Counted from the first letter of the stretch, positions 42,971 to 52,716 are shown. The stretch is DNA of 64,000 bases from JACKOB01 sp024234575 (GCA_051208035.1 JBPJFZ010000001.1:587274-651273), one strand, 5' to 3'. The notes: generated by a model from the sequence alone, not told the origin. Translations and numbers: made by a program.

Positions 42971-44167
42971 TTAATTTCGAACGCTGCGAAGCCAGACTTC
43001 AGCCATATCAAAAGCATTAGCAACCGCATCATCCATATCAAAGTAGCGATATTCAGCCAAACGTCCCAACGGAAACAACTTGGGGAACTTTTCCGCTAAC
43101 GTTTTGTATTGTCCATAGCGAGCACTATTATCGGTAGTAAACAGAGGGTAGTAGGGGATATTTTTTAACTTGTCATGTCGATCATAGTCTTGAGGGTACT
43201 CTCGAACAATGGTGGTGTACGCAGACTGCTCTTTCAGGATATGTTTAAACTCGGTAATCCTTGTCATAGCAAGCGCATTTGGATAGTTAACCGTCGCTTT
43301 AGGCTGATACTGAGACATCTCAAGCGTCTCAAACTTGAATTGTAATGATCGATAGGACAGCTCTCCATAACAAAACCCGAATAGCTCATCCAGCATGCCC
43401 GTATAAAAGATTTCTCCTGCGAACACCAGTCCATTTATGACCACGCTACACGCTGCTTGGTCGAAGGAAATATTTGGCAGCGCATCTTCCTGCAAAATGG
43501 TCGTTATATTTGGATGATCTAGAATTTTCTCTATTAGCTTAGTGTAGCCATGTTTCGGTATCGCCTGATACTTATCCTTGAAATAACAGTTATTCCGATT
43601 AATACGCACGGGCACACGGGCAAGAACATCAGGAGAGATAGACTCTGGCGAGACCCCCCATTGCTTAACCGTATAATTTAAAAAGAGCTTTTGATAGACA
43701 AATTCTGCCAGCCTGCACAAATTCGCAGACCTGGATTCCCGCAACTTCATTATCGAAACTTCAGAACCCTCTCCATACTCTGCCAGCAACTCATCAGACA
43801 ACAATTTCGCTTCCGCCTCTGAAAACCAGACATCGAGAGAGTTGAGGTTAAATGGGACAGGGCCTAACTTATCATCGATATGCGCAACCACTTCGTGCTC
43901 ATAATGTTGCCATTCAGTAAAGCCGGAAAGGTATGTCCATACCTGCTCATTGCTAGTATGAAAAAGATGTGGTCCATATCTATGAACCGTAATACCTTGA
44001 GAATTTTTCTCGTCGAAGCAATTACCGGCAATATGGTTTCTTTTTTCAATGACCAACACTTTTTTATTGCCCTGGGAGGCGCACCGTTCGGCCATGACAG
44101 CTCCCGATATTCCGGCCCCGACTACAATGACATCGTAATTCTCTGGGTTAAATTGACCTATAGCCAT
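42971..44167 (-). CDS. glf: UDP-galactopyranose mutase
   Basis: 398 residues, flavoprotein. The FAD-binding start YDVIVVGAGISGAVMAER and the HRYGPHLFHTS segment are characteristic. It converts UDP-galactopyranose to UDP-galactofuranose, so a galactofuranose residue is likely in the local glycan. It is the last gene of the minus-strand arm; fliC, immediately downstream, has its own promoter. ATG 44167 has AAGG upstream. Confidence 0.94.
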   Translation of the reverse strand: MAIGQFNPENYDVIVVGAGISGAVMAERCASQGNKKVLVIEKRNHIAGNCFDEKNSQGITVHRYGPHLFHTSNEQVWTYLSGFTEWQHYEHEVVAHIDDKLGPVPFNLNSLDVWFSEAEAKLLSDELLAEYGEGSEVSIMKLRESRSANLCRLAEFVYQKLFLNYTVKQWGVSPESISPDVLARVPVRINRNNCYFKDKYQAIPKHGYTKLIEKILDHPNITTILQEDALPNISFDQAACSVVINGLVFAGEIFYTGMLDELFGFCYGELSYRSLQFKFETLEMSQYQPKATVNYPNALAMTRITEFKHILKEQSAYTTIVREYPQDYDRHDKLKNIPYYPLFTTDNSARYGQYKTLAEKFPKLFPLGRLAEYRYFDMDDAVANAFDMAEVWLRSVRN

Positions 44168-44191
44168 GATCGCGCCTTGTCACAAAGTGCT

Positions 44192-45151
44192 CTACAAAGA
44201 AAACTCTTCAATAATACGTTGCGGCTGGTGCCTGTTTTCGTAAGCAAATTGGTGCTTCCTATCAAAAAACCAACCCCTCTCCGCAGAGTGCGATATATAT
44301 TTGTCAAAGAACTTCAACTCTCTCATTCGCAAAAAATACAAGGCTGCAGCGTATTGGAAATGCGATTTTCCTGCATTGACATCATCCTCACTGACCCCCA
44401 ACTCTCTTGCATTATCACAAGCCTTTATCAAATCACCTAAAACGGCTTCTCTTCGGGCAGGCGAACGACTGGTTTGCGCCCCAAAACTATCGGGGTGCAC
44501 ACGATAACGCCCCAGTACCTTGTCTATTCGATCAATGGTGCCATTCCCATAAAAGGCGTTAAACATATGCATCGGGAAATCGACTATGATTTGAATCTCC
44601 GGATCTAACACAGAGTCAAGTCGCCCATGATTTCGATACATCACCGCACTTGCCTGTAGAAACGTGCCGTATTTTACAAGATGAGATATTGTCGCTTTTT
44701 GGGGGATGTAAGAGGCGTTGTAGAAGTCACGGCTGTAATTACCAAGAGTAACACCAGAATCGGAGTCAAAAACTTCAGACTCATGATATGCCAAGGCGCA
44801 GGATGGGTTTGCATCGAGATACTCGACTAGTGTTTGCAGCTTTTCAGGCAAGGCCAGATCATCACCATCGAGATAAGCGATGTATTCACCGGTGCAATGT
44901 TTAAAAAGCTCCTGGAGATTCCCAACCAAGCCCAGGTTTTCCACAGCAAGAAGCAGCCTGAGTCTTTTAGACAACACGTCAGGCAAGCTTTTCTGGTAAG
45001 CCAGCAAAATACTCTGCGTATTATCTGTCGATGCGTCATCTCTGACTAAAACCTCAAACTCGAAATTAGCTTGTTGGCGCACCACACTATCAATGCAGTC
45101 AACAACATATTTCTCAAGGCAATACACCGGAATGACTATGCTTAGCTTCAT
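44192..45151 (-). CDS. Family 2 glycosyltransferase
   Basis: 319 residues, GT-A fold: LSIVIPVYCLEKYVVDCI at the start, VRDDASTDNT near 40 and the metal-binding YLDGDDLALP near 90. It should transfer a sugar from a nucleotide donor; acceptor and sugar are not readable. It lies 36 bases after the LuxC-like gene and 24 before glf, in the same transcript. The ATG at 45151 is used; a GTG one codon earlier is the alternative. Confidence 0.88.
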   Translation of the reverse strand: MKLSIVIPVYCLEKYVVDCIDSVVRQQANFEFEVLVRDDASTDNTQSILLAYQKSLPDVLSKRLRLLLAVENLGLVGNLQELFKHCTGEYIAYLDGDDLALPEKLQTLVEYLDANPSCALAYHESEVFDSDSGVTLGNYSRDFYNASYIPQKATISHLVKYGTFLQASAVMYRNHGRLDSVLDPEIQIIVDFPMHMFNAFYGNGTIDRIDKVLGRYRVHPDSFGAQTSRSPARREAVLGDLIKACDNARELGVSEDDVNAGKSHFQYAAALYFLRMRELKFFDKYISHSAERGWFFDRKHQFAYENRHQPQRIIEEFSL

Positions 45152-45187
45152 CACATTATTTCTACTCTGCCAGATAATAGATTTTGT

Positions 45188-46414
45188 CTAATAAACCGAG
45201 ACACATTTGGTCATCTCATTGAGAAGATTATACCCATCCCAGACCACATCAAACTCTAAAGATCTTCCAACTGGAATCATTCTGTCAAATACAGGGCTGA
45301 CCATGCCCGACAACCACCGACCAAGCTCTTCCTTGCTTATTCCAGCATAGCTCAACGTCTGATATTTATTGTCTTGCTGGAGTTGTTCAGTAAACTCTTC
45401 GAGACTGTTAACTGATACTTCAACGAAAAGTCCACCTCCTGAATGGAAATCATGCATGGGATTGCCGAGGTATTCAGCCTGCAACCTATCTATTGATAGC
45501 CTGTCATTGGCCTGTATAAAATTCAGCCCGGCAACAGCAAGTGCCTGTCGGGCACCGACTCTAGCAAGCACCTGAGCCGAAGTATAATCAGTAAAATGAG
45601 CTGAACGATGTCTATCGACATCCTCCCAGAATGTGTCTTTCGCTTCTATTTCCGTTTCAGTAAGGCAATCACTATCAAGCCAGACAACACCTCGACTGGA
45701 CGAACAGGCTTGCTGATTAAAACTGAACGCATCTCGGCAAAAATTAGCAATGAATGCATTATAAGCATCGGTGTCTTCACCGAGTTGTGCTAACCAAGCA
45801 GTCCGGACTAATGCCAGAGACGTTTTACTCGCAAAAGTAATTTCTTTGGCATGAGCCTGTAATGGTTTCTGGCGAAGCTGTTCAATAGTCGCATCACTTC
45901 CCCAGAGTATTCTTACATCACAACTTGCGGATAGCTTCTCGAAATCACCGCTGTCATGATCAAAGCTGATGACTGAGAATCGCTGCGCTATCAAGGCATG
46001 CTCAGGCTGACTTAAAACCTTATTGAGAATCCGTTGTAACTCAGAGAATAGCGACCCCACATTGGAACTAACTCGGGTAATCGTTCTATTACCCATCAAT
46101 AAAGACAGTAGCCCGGAATATAGAAAAAGCGCTTCGACATTGCCCGGAGATACCTGAAAAATAGTCCCGCATGGTTTGTACAAACGACCCTTGGCCGCGG
46201 AGAAAAATGCTTGCTCTAATTGGGTAATATGAGACTGACGGAACCAAAACCCCAAGGCGGCTAGGTCACTGTAAAAAGGCGACTGTCGGCAAGACAACAA
46301 AGCACGACTCAGGTCGGCAATAAATAGTTTACTGCTGCGGCAAAATGGCGGCGCCAACCCCCCTCTGTTAGCCGGTGACCATTCCTTTTTACCCGGTACC
46401 AATTGTGTAACCAT
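45188..46414 (-). CDS. LuxC-like acyl-CoA/acyl-protein reductase
   Basis: 408 residues. The catalytic cysteine region reads FSFNQQACSSSRGVVW, close to the LuxC signature (QQACSSP), and the protein has the LuxC/aldehyde-dehydrogenase-like layout. LuxC enzymes reduce activated fatty acids to aldehydes. luxAB and luxD are absent, so this is not for light. The gene lies in one operon with LuxE-like, AMP-ligase and acyl carrier protein genes, which suggests reduction of an ACP- or protein-bound acyl group used for glycan building. ATG 46414. Confidence 0.8.
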   Translation of the reverse strand: MVTQLVPGKKEWSPANRGGLAPPFCRSSKLFIADLSRALLSCRQSPFYSDLAALGFWFRQSHITQLEQAFFSAAKGRLYKPCGTIFQVSPGNVEALFLYSGLLSLLMGNRTITRVSSNVGSLFSELQRILNKVLSQPEHALIAQRFSVISFDHDSGDFEKLSASCDVRILWGSDATIEQLRQKPLQAHAKEITFASKTSLALVRTAWLAQLGEDTDAYNAFIANFCRDAFSFNQQACSSSRGVVWLDSDCLTETEIEAKDTFWEDVDRHRSAHFTDYTSAQVLARVGARQALAVAGLNFIQANDRLSIDRLQAEYLGNPMHDFHSGGGLFVEVSVNSLEEFTEQLQQDNKYQTLSYAGISKEELGRWLSGMVSPVFDRMIPVGRSLEFDVVWDGYNLLNEMTKCVSVY

Positions 46415-46489
46415 GACGGATATCCCGATTTCTACTTAATTGTGTAATAACTTCAACATTCGATTAAGATTTGCCAGAATCGTTAAAAG

Positions 46490-47626
46490 TCAAACAACAG
46501 TATCACTACAGCCTCGACTCTCTGATTTGGGCACCCGCCCATGCACAACAAAATACTTACCCAATCTTCCACAAGGGCAATCGTCCTCTCCCTCAATTTG
46601 CCCTAAATCTTCCGTCAACAAACTATGTCCGGGGTAACTTAATGGCAGCAACGACAACACCTGCAGAACACCAGCTTGACCGTAGGGAAGCGGCTTCAAG
46701 GTGTTAGCATCTCTAACGACCACCTCTGCCAATGATGGCACATGCAAAAAACCGTGCTCGCACTCCACAAAAACACTTCCCACTTGCTCCGCCATGCCAT
46801 AAAAATCATGCACGTTCGATATACCTATCTCCTCTTTAACAGCCTTTTTAAACAGTTGATTCGATACCGACTGGTTCTGCATTTTCTTCCAACCACCGCT
46901 GTGCAGTAAAATCGCCTTCGGCAACTCAAAACGTACACCAGACTGCCTCAATTTAAGGATAAGCGACTGCCAGACGATGTAAGTAAACCCAAAAAGAAAA
47001 ATGGGGCTATCGATGTATTTCGCAGCAAATGCCTTGAGCTTATCAATGTCCAACTCTAGGTGTTCATTGAGCAGATAAGTGTGATTTCGACCAAGAAAAG
47101 ACAATCCTTGCACCCCGGCACCTCTTGCCGAGTAGCCATCCGAGGATTTGTTACCAACAGCCAACGGCATATCAACCACTAGCATGGGTAATCGCTGCGT
47201 GCCTATAAACTCCTGCATTATCTTAACGAGCACTCTTGTTTGTAGTGCCGCAGTTTCTCTATCCAAGACGACCTGAGATTTGACCTGAGAAGTCGTGCCG
47301 GATGAGCGCAGCACTTTAAATATACGGCCTGAGTCAATACTCGATAGCACAAATGACTTAAATAACTGTATAGATAGAAAGGGGGCTTGCTCCAACGTCT
47401 TCATTTCACACAAACGCTCATGACTGCTAAATCCTTCTGACTCGAGTATCCGACGATAGGGAAGGCAGTGCTCGTAGTGCTGCAGGCTTAGACGCTTCAA
47501 ATTTTTCAGGAAAAAATCGTGCTTCTGGTCTTTGGGTAACCCGTAAATTGGCTGTATCAATAGCTCGTCTATATAGGCTTCCCGGTCAAAGAGGCCGGAA
47601 GGGTTAATCGTGATATTAGACATCAT
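46490..47626 (-). CDS. LuxE-like acyl-protein synthetase
   Basis: 378 residues. It carries the LuxE core, an AMP-forming enzyme with the P-loop-like LRSSGTTSQVKSQVVLDRET near residue 95 and a FYGMAEQVGSVFVEC motif near 265. LuxE ligates a fatty acid, via acyl-AMP, to a protein cysteine. It overlaps the AMP-ligase gene upstream by 11 bases and precedes the LuxC-like gene by 75, the same two partners as in fatty acid reductase complexes. Confidence 0.83.
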   Translation of the reverse strand: MMSNITINPSGLFDREAYIDELLIQPIYGLPKDQKHDFFLKNLKRLSLQHYEHCLPYRRILESEGFSSHERLCEMKTLEQAPFLSIQLFKSFVLSSIDSGRIFKVLRSSGTTSQVKSQVVLDRETAALQTRVLVKIMQEFIGTQRLPMLVVDMPLAVGNKSSDGYSARGAGVQGLSFLGRNHTYLLNEHLELDIDKLKAFAAKYIDSPIFLFGFTYIVWQSLILKLRQSGVRFELPKAILLHSGGWKKMQNQSVSNQLFKKAVKEEIGISNVHDFYGMAEQVGSVFVECEHGFLHVPSLAEVVVRDANTLKPLPYGQAGVLQVLSLLPLSYPGHSLLTEDLGQIEGEDDCPCGRLGKYFVVHGRVPKSESRGCSDTVV

Positions 47627-49022
47627 GACTCAACAAATCCCCATAAGCTATTTTGCCACTCACTGTGACGGGTAAAGTGCTTAATTCTAAGATTGACACA
47701 ACACTCATATTAAATGGTAACAACTCGCTCAACGCCAACTTAAGCGCCACTGTATTCCCGGACACCGCCTCACCTGACGAAACGACCCCAACAACAAGCC
47801 GGTCATTCTTACCTGCGCAAGCCACAGACCACCCTCGAGTAGTCAGCCGCTGTTGCAAATCATCCAGATCCAAGCGGTGCCCCAACACTTTGATTGTTCT
47901 ATCTTTTCGACCACACACATAAAAATTCCCGGTTTCATTAAACTTCGCTATATCACCGGTATAGAGCCTTTTACCTTGTGCACTTTTAAAAAGATCTTCT
48001 TTTTTGCTCGCATACCCCATCATGACGTTATCTCCGGAGTAGACAAGTTCCCCCTCTCTTCCCGCTTCTGTAATCATCACCCCATGCTCATCAACGAGCT
48101 GGAACTGCCCCCCAGGGATGGCTTTGCCTATAGAATCCGGATATAACAGGACGTCTTCTGGGGCCAAATAAGCCATGCGGGCGGTTGCTTCTGTTTGTCC
48201 ATACATAACGTAAAAGAGGATACCTTTGCTCGAAAGCTCTTTTGCGAACATACTCACTAATGACGCGCTTAACTTCCCCCCCGCTTGGGTCATATAACGA
48301 AGGCTAGATAAATCGCGTCGGAAAATTTTAAGCTTATTTAACAGCTCATAGGTATGTGGCACGCCCGCCATACTTGTCGGATTGAAACTGTCGAACTGCT
48401 CCCAGAAGGGCTTTGTCATGACCGAATCATTGGTCAAAATCAAAGATGCCCCTACCAGCAAGTGGCTATTGATGACAGATAGCCCATAGGAGTAATTGAA
48501 AGGCAGCGTCGTCATGGCGCGATCACTGCGGGACAGAGACAAATAGCAACAAATAGACGCAGCATTCGCCTGCAAGTTTTTATAGCTCAACCTCACCTGC
48601 TTAGGAGACCCTGTGCTACCAGAGGTGGACAGCAATAACGCGAGATCAGGATGAATCGGATAAGTCTCATCGGACTGTGATGCTATTTTGCAAAAGTCTG
48701 AAGCATCACAGGGTGCCAAAGTCATCACAGGGCGATAAGTTTCCTGAAGTACGCGGAGTACTTCGGGCTTAGTCCGAACATCAAGTAACAGCAATGGCAG
48801 CTTACGCCGTAGACACGCCAAATAAGCAACGAGAACAGAAAGGTCATTACGACACAATAAGAAAACCAGTCCTCTGCGCGATGGCAAGCGAACACTGAAC
48901 TCTCCAATGAGGGAATCAAGTGCAACGTAACTAACCACGCGACCGGAAGGGAGCGTGACAGCGGGTGCCTCACCAAAACAGTCAAAGCTATCAGTAAAAA
49001 GCGTGCCTTCAGCGTTCGTCAT
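47616..49022 (-). CDS. AMP-dependent synthetase/ligase
   Basis: 468 residues, ANL superfamily. The phosphate-binding loop is LLLSTSGSTGSPKQVRLSYKN; MYGQTEATARM (near 265) and YTGDIAKFNETGNFYVCGRKD (near 365; the second motif given in part) complete the fold. It activates a carboxylic acid as an acyl-adenylate and probably loads it on the acyl carrier protein encoded just upstream. The shorter C-terminal part keeps the GK of VSGKIAYGD. ATG 49022 is preferred to a TTG one codon earlier. Confidence 0.88.
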   Translation of the reverse strand: MTNAEGTLFTDSFDCFGEAPAVTLPSGRVVSYVALDSLIGEFSVRLPSRRGLVFLLCRNDLSVLVAYLACLRRKLPLLLLDVRTKPEVLRVLQETYRPVMTLAPCDASDFCKIASQSDETYPIHPDLALLLSTSGSTGSPKQVRLSYKNLQANAASICCYLSLSRSDRAMTTLPFNYSYGLSVINSHLLVGASLILTNDSVMTKPFWEQFDSFNPTSMAGVPHTYELLNKLKIFRRDLSSLRYMTQAGGKLSASLVSMFAKELSSKGILFYVMYGQTEATARMAYLAPEDVLLYPDSIGKAIPGGQFQLVDEHGVMITEAGREGELVYSGDNVMMGYASKKEDLFKSAQGKRLYTGDIAKFNETGNFYVCGRKDRTIKVLGHRLDLDDLQQRLTTRGWSVACAGKNDRLVVGVVSSGEAVSGNTVALKLALSELLPFNMSVVSILELSTLPVTVSGKIAYGDLLSHDV

Positions 49023-49054
49023 CAAATCTCGTCACAAAAAGCCGTTGTAGAAAC

Positions 49055-49297
49055 TCAACCTTCTATAACTACATCGTACCGTGCCAGGATTTCTTTAGCT
49101 TTGGCGACAGAACTCATATCCAAGATGTCATCCATTTCGAGCACAACCCCCAATGCTTCCTCTAACTCTGCGATCAACGTCAGGTGTGCCGTCGAGTCCC
49201 ACTTAAGCGTACTGTTGTAGGTTAGCTCGTCAGTTATTTCCTCCACCGGGATATCAAGCGCTTGCGAAAAAATCTCATACAGATTGCTTTTTACCAT
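49055..49297 (-). CDS. Acyl carrier protein
   Basis: 80 residues, acidic four-helix protein. The phosphopantetheine attachment serine is in KWDSTAHLTLI (DSL is replaced by DST). Sequence before it (LDIPVEEITDELTYNS) and after it (LEEALGVVLEMDDILDM) matches specialised carrier proteins, not the fatty-acid AcpP. It lies between pseH and the AMP-ligase gene, so it probably carries the acyl group made or transferred in this operon. Confidence 0.88.
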   Translation of the reverse strand: MVKSNLYEIFSQALDIPVEEITDELTYNSTLKWDSTAHLTLIAELEEALGVVLEMDDILDMSSVAKAKEILARYDVVIEG

Positions 49298-49348
49298 GCA
49301 ATAAATCTTTTAAGTTGAGGTTATAGTCGAAATAATATAGTTGAGAGA

Positions 49349-49888
49349 CTAACGAATCAGACGGCGTAACCCCGTCGTAGACTGCAGATAATCCTCGCGC
49401 TTTAGATGCATGAGTATCAGGTCACCCTGCTCAACTGTTTTATATCCCATTGTCTTATTGAATCTTAGCGCTGCCTCGTTATCAGGAAGCACCCTTGCAA
49501 CCAGCATTTCACACTTTAACTCATTGAAACAATAGTCATTTAAAGCTAAAGCGGGGAAAAACGCCAGCACAGTTCCGCGATAACGCTTATCGGCGATGTA
49601 AATGCCTGCCTCCAAAACACTCTGCTGGTCAACCGGCAGGCTTTCATCCCCCTTGATATTTGCAATCCCTATATTGTCGCCTTTGTAGGAAATCACAAAA
49701 TGCTGCTGATCAGTGGCATAACGAATTCTCCGGAACCACTCTTGCTGCTGCTCAGGCGTTATCTCCTGCCGGGTAAGCATAAAGCTGCTAATGGATGGAT
49801 CGTTTCGCCATTGTCGGACGGTTTCGAGGTCAGGCTCCGCTATTTCTGCCAGTAAGACAGAGTGACTCTCAATGAGACAAGATTTCAT
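49349..49888 (-). CDS. pseH: PseH, N-acetyltransferase of the pseudaminic acid pathway
   Basis: 179 residues, GNAT fold: RQWRNDPSISSFMLT near residue 22, then EAGIYIADKRYRGTVLAFFP (acetyl-CoA site, RGxA-like) near 95. PseH acetylates the 4-amino group of the 4-amino altrosamine intermediate. The ATG at 49888 is preceded by AAGGGT; it overlaps the end of pseG by 20 bases, so the two are translationally coupled. Confidence 0.82.
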   Translation of the reverse strand: MKSCLIESHSVLLAEIAEPDLETVRQWRNDPSISSFMLTRQEITPEQQQEWFRRIRYATDQQHFVISYKGDNIGIANIKGDESLPVDQQSVLEAGIYIADKRYRGTVLAFFPALALNDYCFNELKCEMLVARVLPDNEAALRFNKTMGYKTVEQGDLILMHLKREDYLQSTTGLRRLIR

Positions 49889-50921
49889 AAACAACCCTTT
49901 CAGCACCCGATTTCTTTAGCACCCCGTCGGTGTTATTAAACATCCTTGTGATTTCGGCGTCATCCGACCATAAATCCCTCACACTGGCGACAATATCATT
50001 CACAGGTAATACTGCCCGACAATCATAGACCTTACACCACCCTCGCTGCGCTTGGGCATGCGCCGTTATTAGCTGGTTTTGAGCGACGATACAAAGCAGT
50101 GATGGCACCCGCATTGCGATCAGCTCGTTAACGGTGGAGCCCGCAGCGGCAATCGCCAATCTCGCCCCCCGCATTAAGTCCGACATACGCTGGCAATCGT
50201 GATGATGAGTAACCCTATGAGGGTGTTGATCAGCATAGCGACCCACCTTATCAACATGCTTAAATGCCTTGCCGGTAACTACCACTAGCGGCATTGTCAG
50301 GCTATCTTCCTTCAATAGTGCATCCAGCAACTCCAGGGATACATTAGCGGGATCTGCCCCTCCCATAGTGATAAGCAGGCTATTTCGCTCTTTCAGTGAA
50401 TAACTCTCCGTTCTGCGAAATTCATCACGCAGCAATGTAAACTCAGGCCCTAGCAATAAACGACCTTTTGGGCAGGATAACGAATACCCCATACTAAATG
50501 CCGATATTGACGCATTAATCAAGAAGTCGACGGAAAGATCGCCTCGATTATTTTCGTCATCCATCAATACAACACAAACACCGCTTTTTTTAGCTTCCTG
50601 GCAAATACTATCTAAATAAGATTTTCCAAAATGGTACCCATCTATAACTAGGATATTTGAAGTGTAGTGCGTAAGCAGCTTTATAATGGAGTGAATCTCA
50701 CCGACCTCTCCTCCCCCCTCTTCGCTTGATACACTTTCACAGGGGAAGGGGATCAAGGAATTTTCGGCGATCAAAAAAAGCGATGTTTTATTTGATAAAA
50801 ATACACACTGACACCCTGCTGACGCGAAAGCATTGGCCAATACGGCGCAACGCATCGCATGCCCCATCCCCATAGACTCACTGGCATCCACCCGAAACGA
50901 GACACATACTGAGGAGGTCAT
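49869..50921 (-). CDS. pseG: PseG, UDP-2,4-diacetamido-trideoxy-altropyranose hydrolase
   Basis: 350 residues, GT-B-like hydrolase. The start FRVDASESMGMGHAMRC is the family signature and GGADPANVSLELLDALL (near 190) the nucleotide-binding part. It removes UDP from the PseH product to free the 6-deoxy sugar. It starts 6 bases after pseI and overlaps pseH. A GTG one codon earlier is an alternative start. Confidence 0.9.
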   Translation of the reverse strand: MTSSVCVSFRVDASESMGMGHAMRCAVLANAFASAGCQCVFLSNKTSLFLIAENSLIPFPCESVSSEEGGGEVGEIHSIIKLLTHYTSNILVIDGYHFGKSYLDSICQEAKKSGVCVVLMDDENNRGDLSVDFLINASISAFSMGYSLSCPKGRLLLGPEFTLLRDEFRRTESYSLKERNSLLITMGGADPANVSLELLDALLKEDSLTMPLVVVTGKAFKHVDKVGRYADQHPHRVTHHHDCQRMSDLMRGARLAIAAAGSTVNELIAMRVPSLLCIVAQNQLITAHAQAQRGWCKVYDCRAVLPVNDIVASVRDLWSDDAEITRMFNNTDGVLKKSGAERVVYEILSH

Positions 50922-50926
50922 CACAA

Positions 50927-51994
50927 CTACAGCACCCCTCCTTCGACCATACTCGACTGAAGCGCAACTCCCTTAGTGACATCACTCGCAAATTTTTTCC
51001 CTTTCACCACTTCGTAATACCTTGGGTGCATTCCTGTTCCTGGTCGTACCACTTTAATATTTTCGGCAGAAATCAGCTCACCCTTTCTTACGTCCCGGGA
51101 TACGTAAATGGAGCGACGATACTTCTTCGATGCTTGCTCTTCCTGTGCGCCACCATAGAGTACACCACCCAGGGATCGCCAGGCTCTCGCAGTTTCTTTC
51201 ACTAAAGAGGCCATTTCCGTGGGGTCTAAAGAAAAATCAGCATCTACCGCCTTGCTGTCCTTGTCGAGAACAAAGTGTTTCTCTATCATCACCGCGCCCA
51301 ATGCAACAGCGGTTAAAGCAACCGTATTCCCTAAAGAATGGTCTGATAGACCTGTCAAACAACCAAACTGCGTGCGCATATCAGTCATTGTACGAAGGTT
51401 GCACCCTTCGGCAGTAGCGGGGTAATGACTAGTACATTTCAGTAGTATGAGTTCGCTGCAACCATTATCCTGGAGGCAAGCAACCGCTTCGGCAATCTCT
51501 TGAATGCTCGCCATACCCGTTGACAAAATAATTGGTTTACCTGTTTGAGCTACCCTTTTTAAAAGTGGAAGGTGATTATTCTCGAAAGAGGCAATCTTAT
51601 AGCAGGGCACATTGAGCGTTTCCAAAAACTCCACCGCTGACTCATCAAACGGGCTGCTAAATGCTACAAGACCTAACTCATTTGCATATTGAAATAGCGA
51701 TTCATGCCAATCCCACGGAGTCGATGCCTCCGCATATAAATCATACAAACTACGCCCGCGCCATAGACTGTCAGACTCACCTATCAAAAAATCTTCTGTG
51801 GTCATATTTAATGTGAGCGTATCCGCTGTATAGGTTTGAAGTTTAATCGCCTGAACACCAGCATCCGCCGCAGCCTTAACCATAGCTCTGGCAACCTTTA
51901 GCGACCCTCCGTGATTGCCCGACAACTCAGCAATAACTACAGGGGGCAACCCCTCACCAACCTTTAGTGAGCCTATCCTAACACCTTCGCTCAT
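50927..51994 (-). CDS. pseI: PseI, pseudaminic acid synthase
   Basis: 355 residues. N-terminal TIM barrel of the NeuB family (VVIAELSGNHGGSLKVA, KLQTYTADTLTL) and C-terminal antifreeze-like SAF domain (VRKGELISAENIKVVRPG). It condenses the trideoxy sugar with phosphoenolpyruvate to pseudaminic acid. The ELSGNHGG form distinguishes PseI from NeuB, which has AEIGxNHxG. It overlaps pseF by four bases. Confidence 0.93.
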   Translation of the reverse strand: MSEGVRIGSLKVGEGLPPVVIAELSGNHGGSLKVARAMVKAAADAGVQAIKLQTYTADTLTLNMTTEDFLIGESDSLWRGRSLYDLYAEASTPWDWHESLFQYANELGLVAFSSPFDESAVEFLETLNVPCYKIASFENNHLPLLKRVAQTGKPIILSTGMASIQEIAEAVACLQDNGCSELILLKCTSHYPATAEGCNLRTMTDMRTQFGCLTGLSDHSLGNTVALTAVALGAVMIEKHFVLDKDSKAVDADFSLDPTEMASLVKETARAWRSLGGVLYGGAQEEQASKKYRRSIYVSRDVRKGELISAENIKVVRPGTGMHPRYYEVVKGKKFASDVTKGVALQSSMVEGGVL

Positions 51995-52716
51995 TCTGTT
52001 TGGCCTCTCGCATTATGAGTTATTTTTTTCTCCTCTAAAAAACGGTACATAACTTCCGCTTCGAGCCAGTCTTCCTCATCATCAATATCCATCACACGCT
52101 GCCGAGGCATTAAGTAAGGTATTGAATGGTGAGAAAACATGGGAAGGTCATTAAGAAAAGCATCTGTTTTCCCCCAGTAAAACTGGCCTGCATCATGAAA
52201 TACATCCGGCAAATCTTGTGAGCGCGTAGCCATGTGCTCAGGAAACAACATCTCCAACTGCTCATTTGCATTTAACAACAAAGATCGATGAACCGGATAG
52301 GTGTACCGGGAAACTGAAAAAACATAATCTTTATCTTGCGATCCCGCCAGACACTGAAAAGAATTCTTCAGATCATCAGGCAACAATAGAGGAGATGTGG
52401 GATAAATACAGCATACGTAGAGCGGATAGCACTTATTCTCCTGCCACCAACGGATAGCGTGCTTTATAACAACCCCCGTACCAGTATGATCATCTGATAA
52501 GTTTGGAGGTCGCTTGAAGGGCACAGTTGCGCCATATGATTCAGCGACAGAGCCTATTTTATCGCAATCAGTAGACACCACCACCTCGTCAAATAAGCCG
52601 CAATTTTGAGCAGACTTGATTGCATACGAAATCATTGGCATACCACAAAAATCACGAATATTCTTACCAGGGATTCTTTTGCTGCCTCCTCGCGCCGGGA
52701 TTATTGCCAGTTTCAT
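51991..52716 (-). CDS. pseF: PseF, pseudaminic acid cytidylyltransferase
   Basis: 241 residues. It starts with MKLAIIPARGGSKRIPGKNI, the CMP-sugar synthetase nucleotide-binding loop, and contains VCCIYPTSPLLLPDDL near 100. It makes CMP-pseudaminic acid, the donor for flagellin glycosylation. It is the first gene of the minus-strand arm. The upstream frame stays open for 19 codons, but ATG 52716 begins the family sequence. Confidence 0.92.
   Translation of the reverse strand: MKLAIIPARGGSKRIPGKNIRDFCGMPMISYAIKSAQNCGLFDEVVVSTDCDKIGSVAESYGATVPFKRPPNLSDDHTGTGVVIKHAIRWWQENKCYPLYVCCIYPTSPLLLPDDLKNSFQCLAGSQDKDYVFSVSRYTYPVHRSLLLNANEQLEMLFPEHMATRSQDLPDVFHDAGQFYWGKTDAFLNDLPMFSHHSIPYLMPRQRVMDIDDEEDWLEAEVMYRFLEEKKITHNARGQTE

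Noticed and set aside
45188..47626. Bioluminescence (lux) operon
   Set aside because: LuxC- and LuxE-like genes occur without luxA, luxB or luxD and lie between glycan genes.
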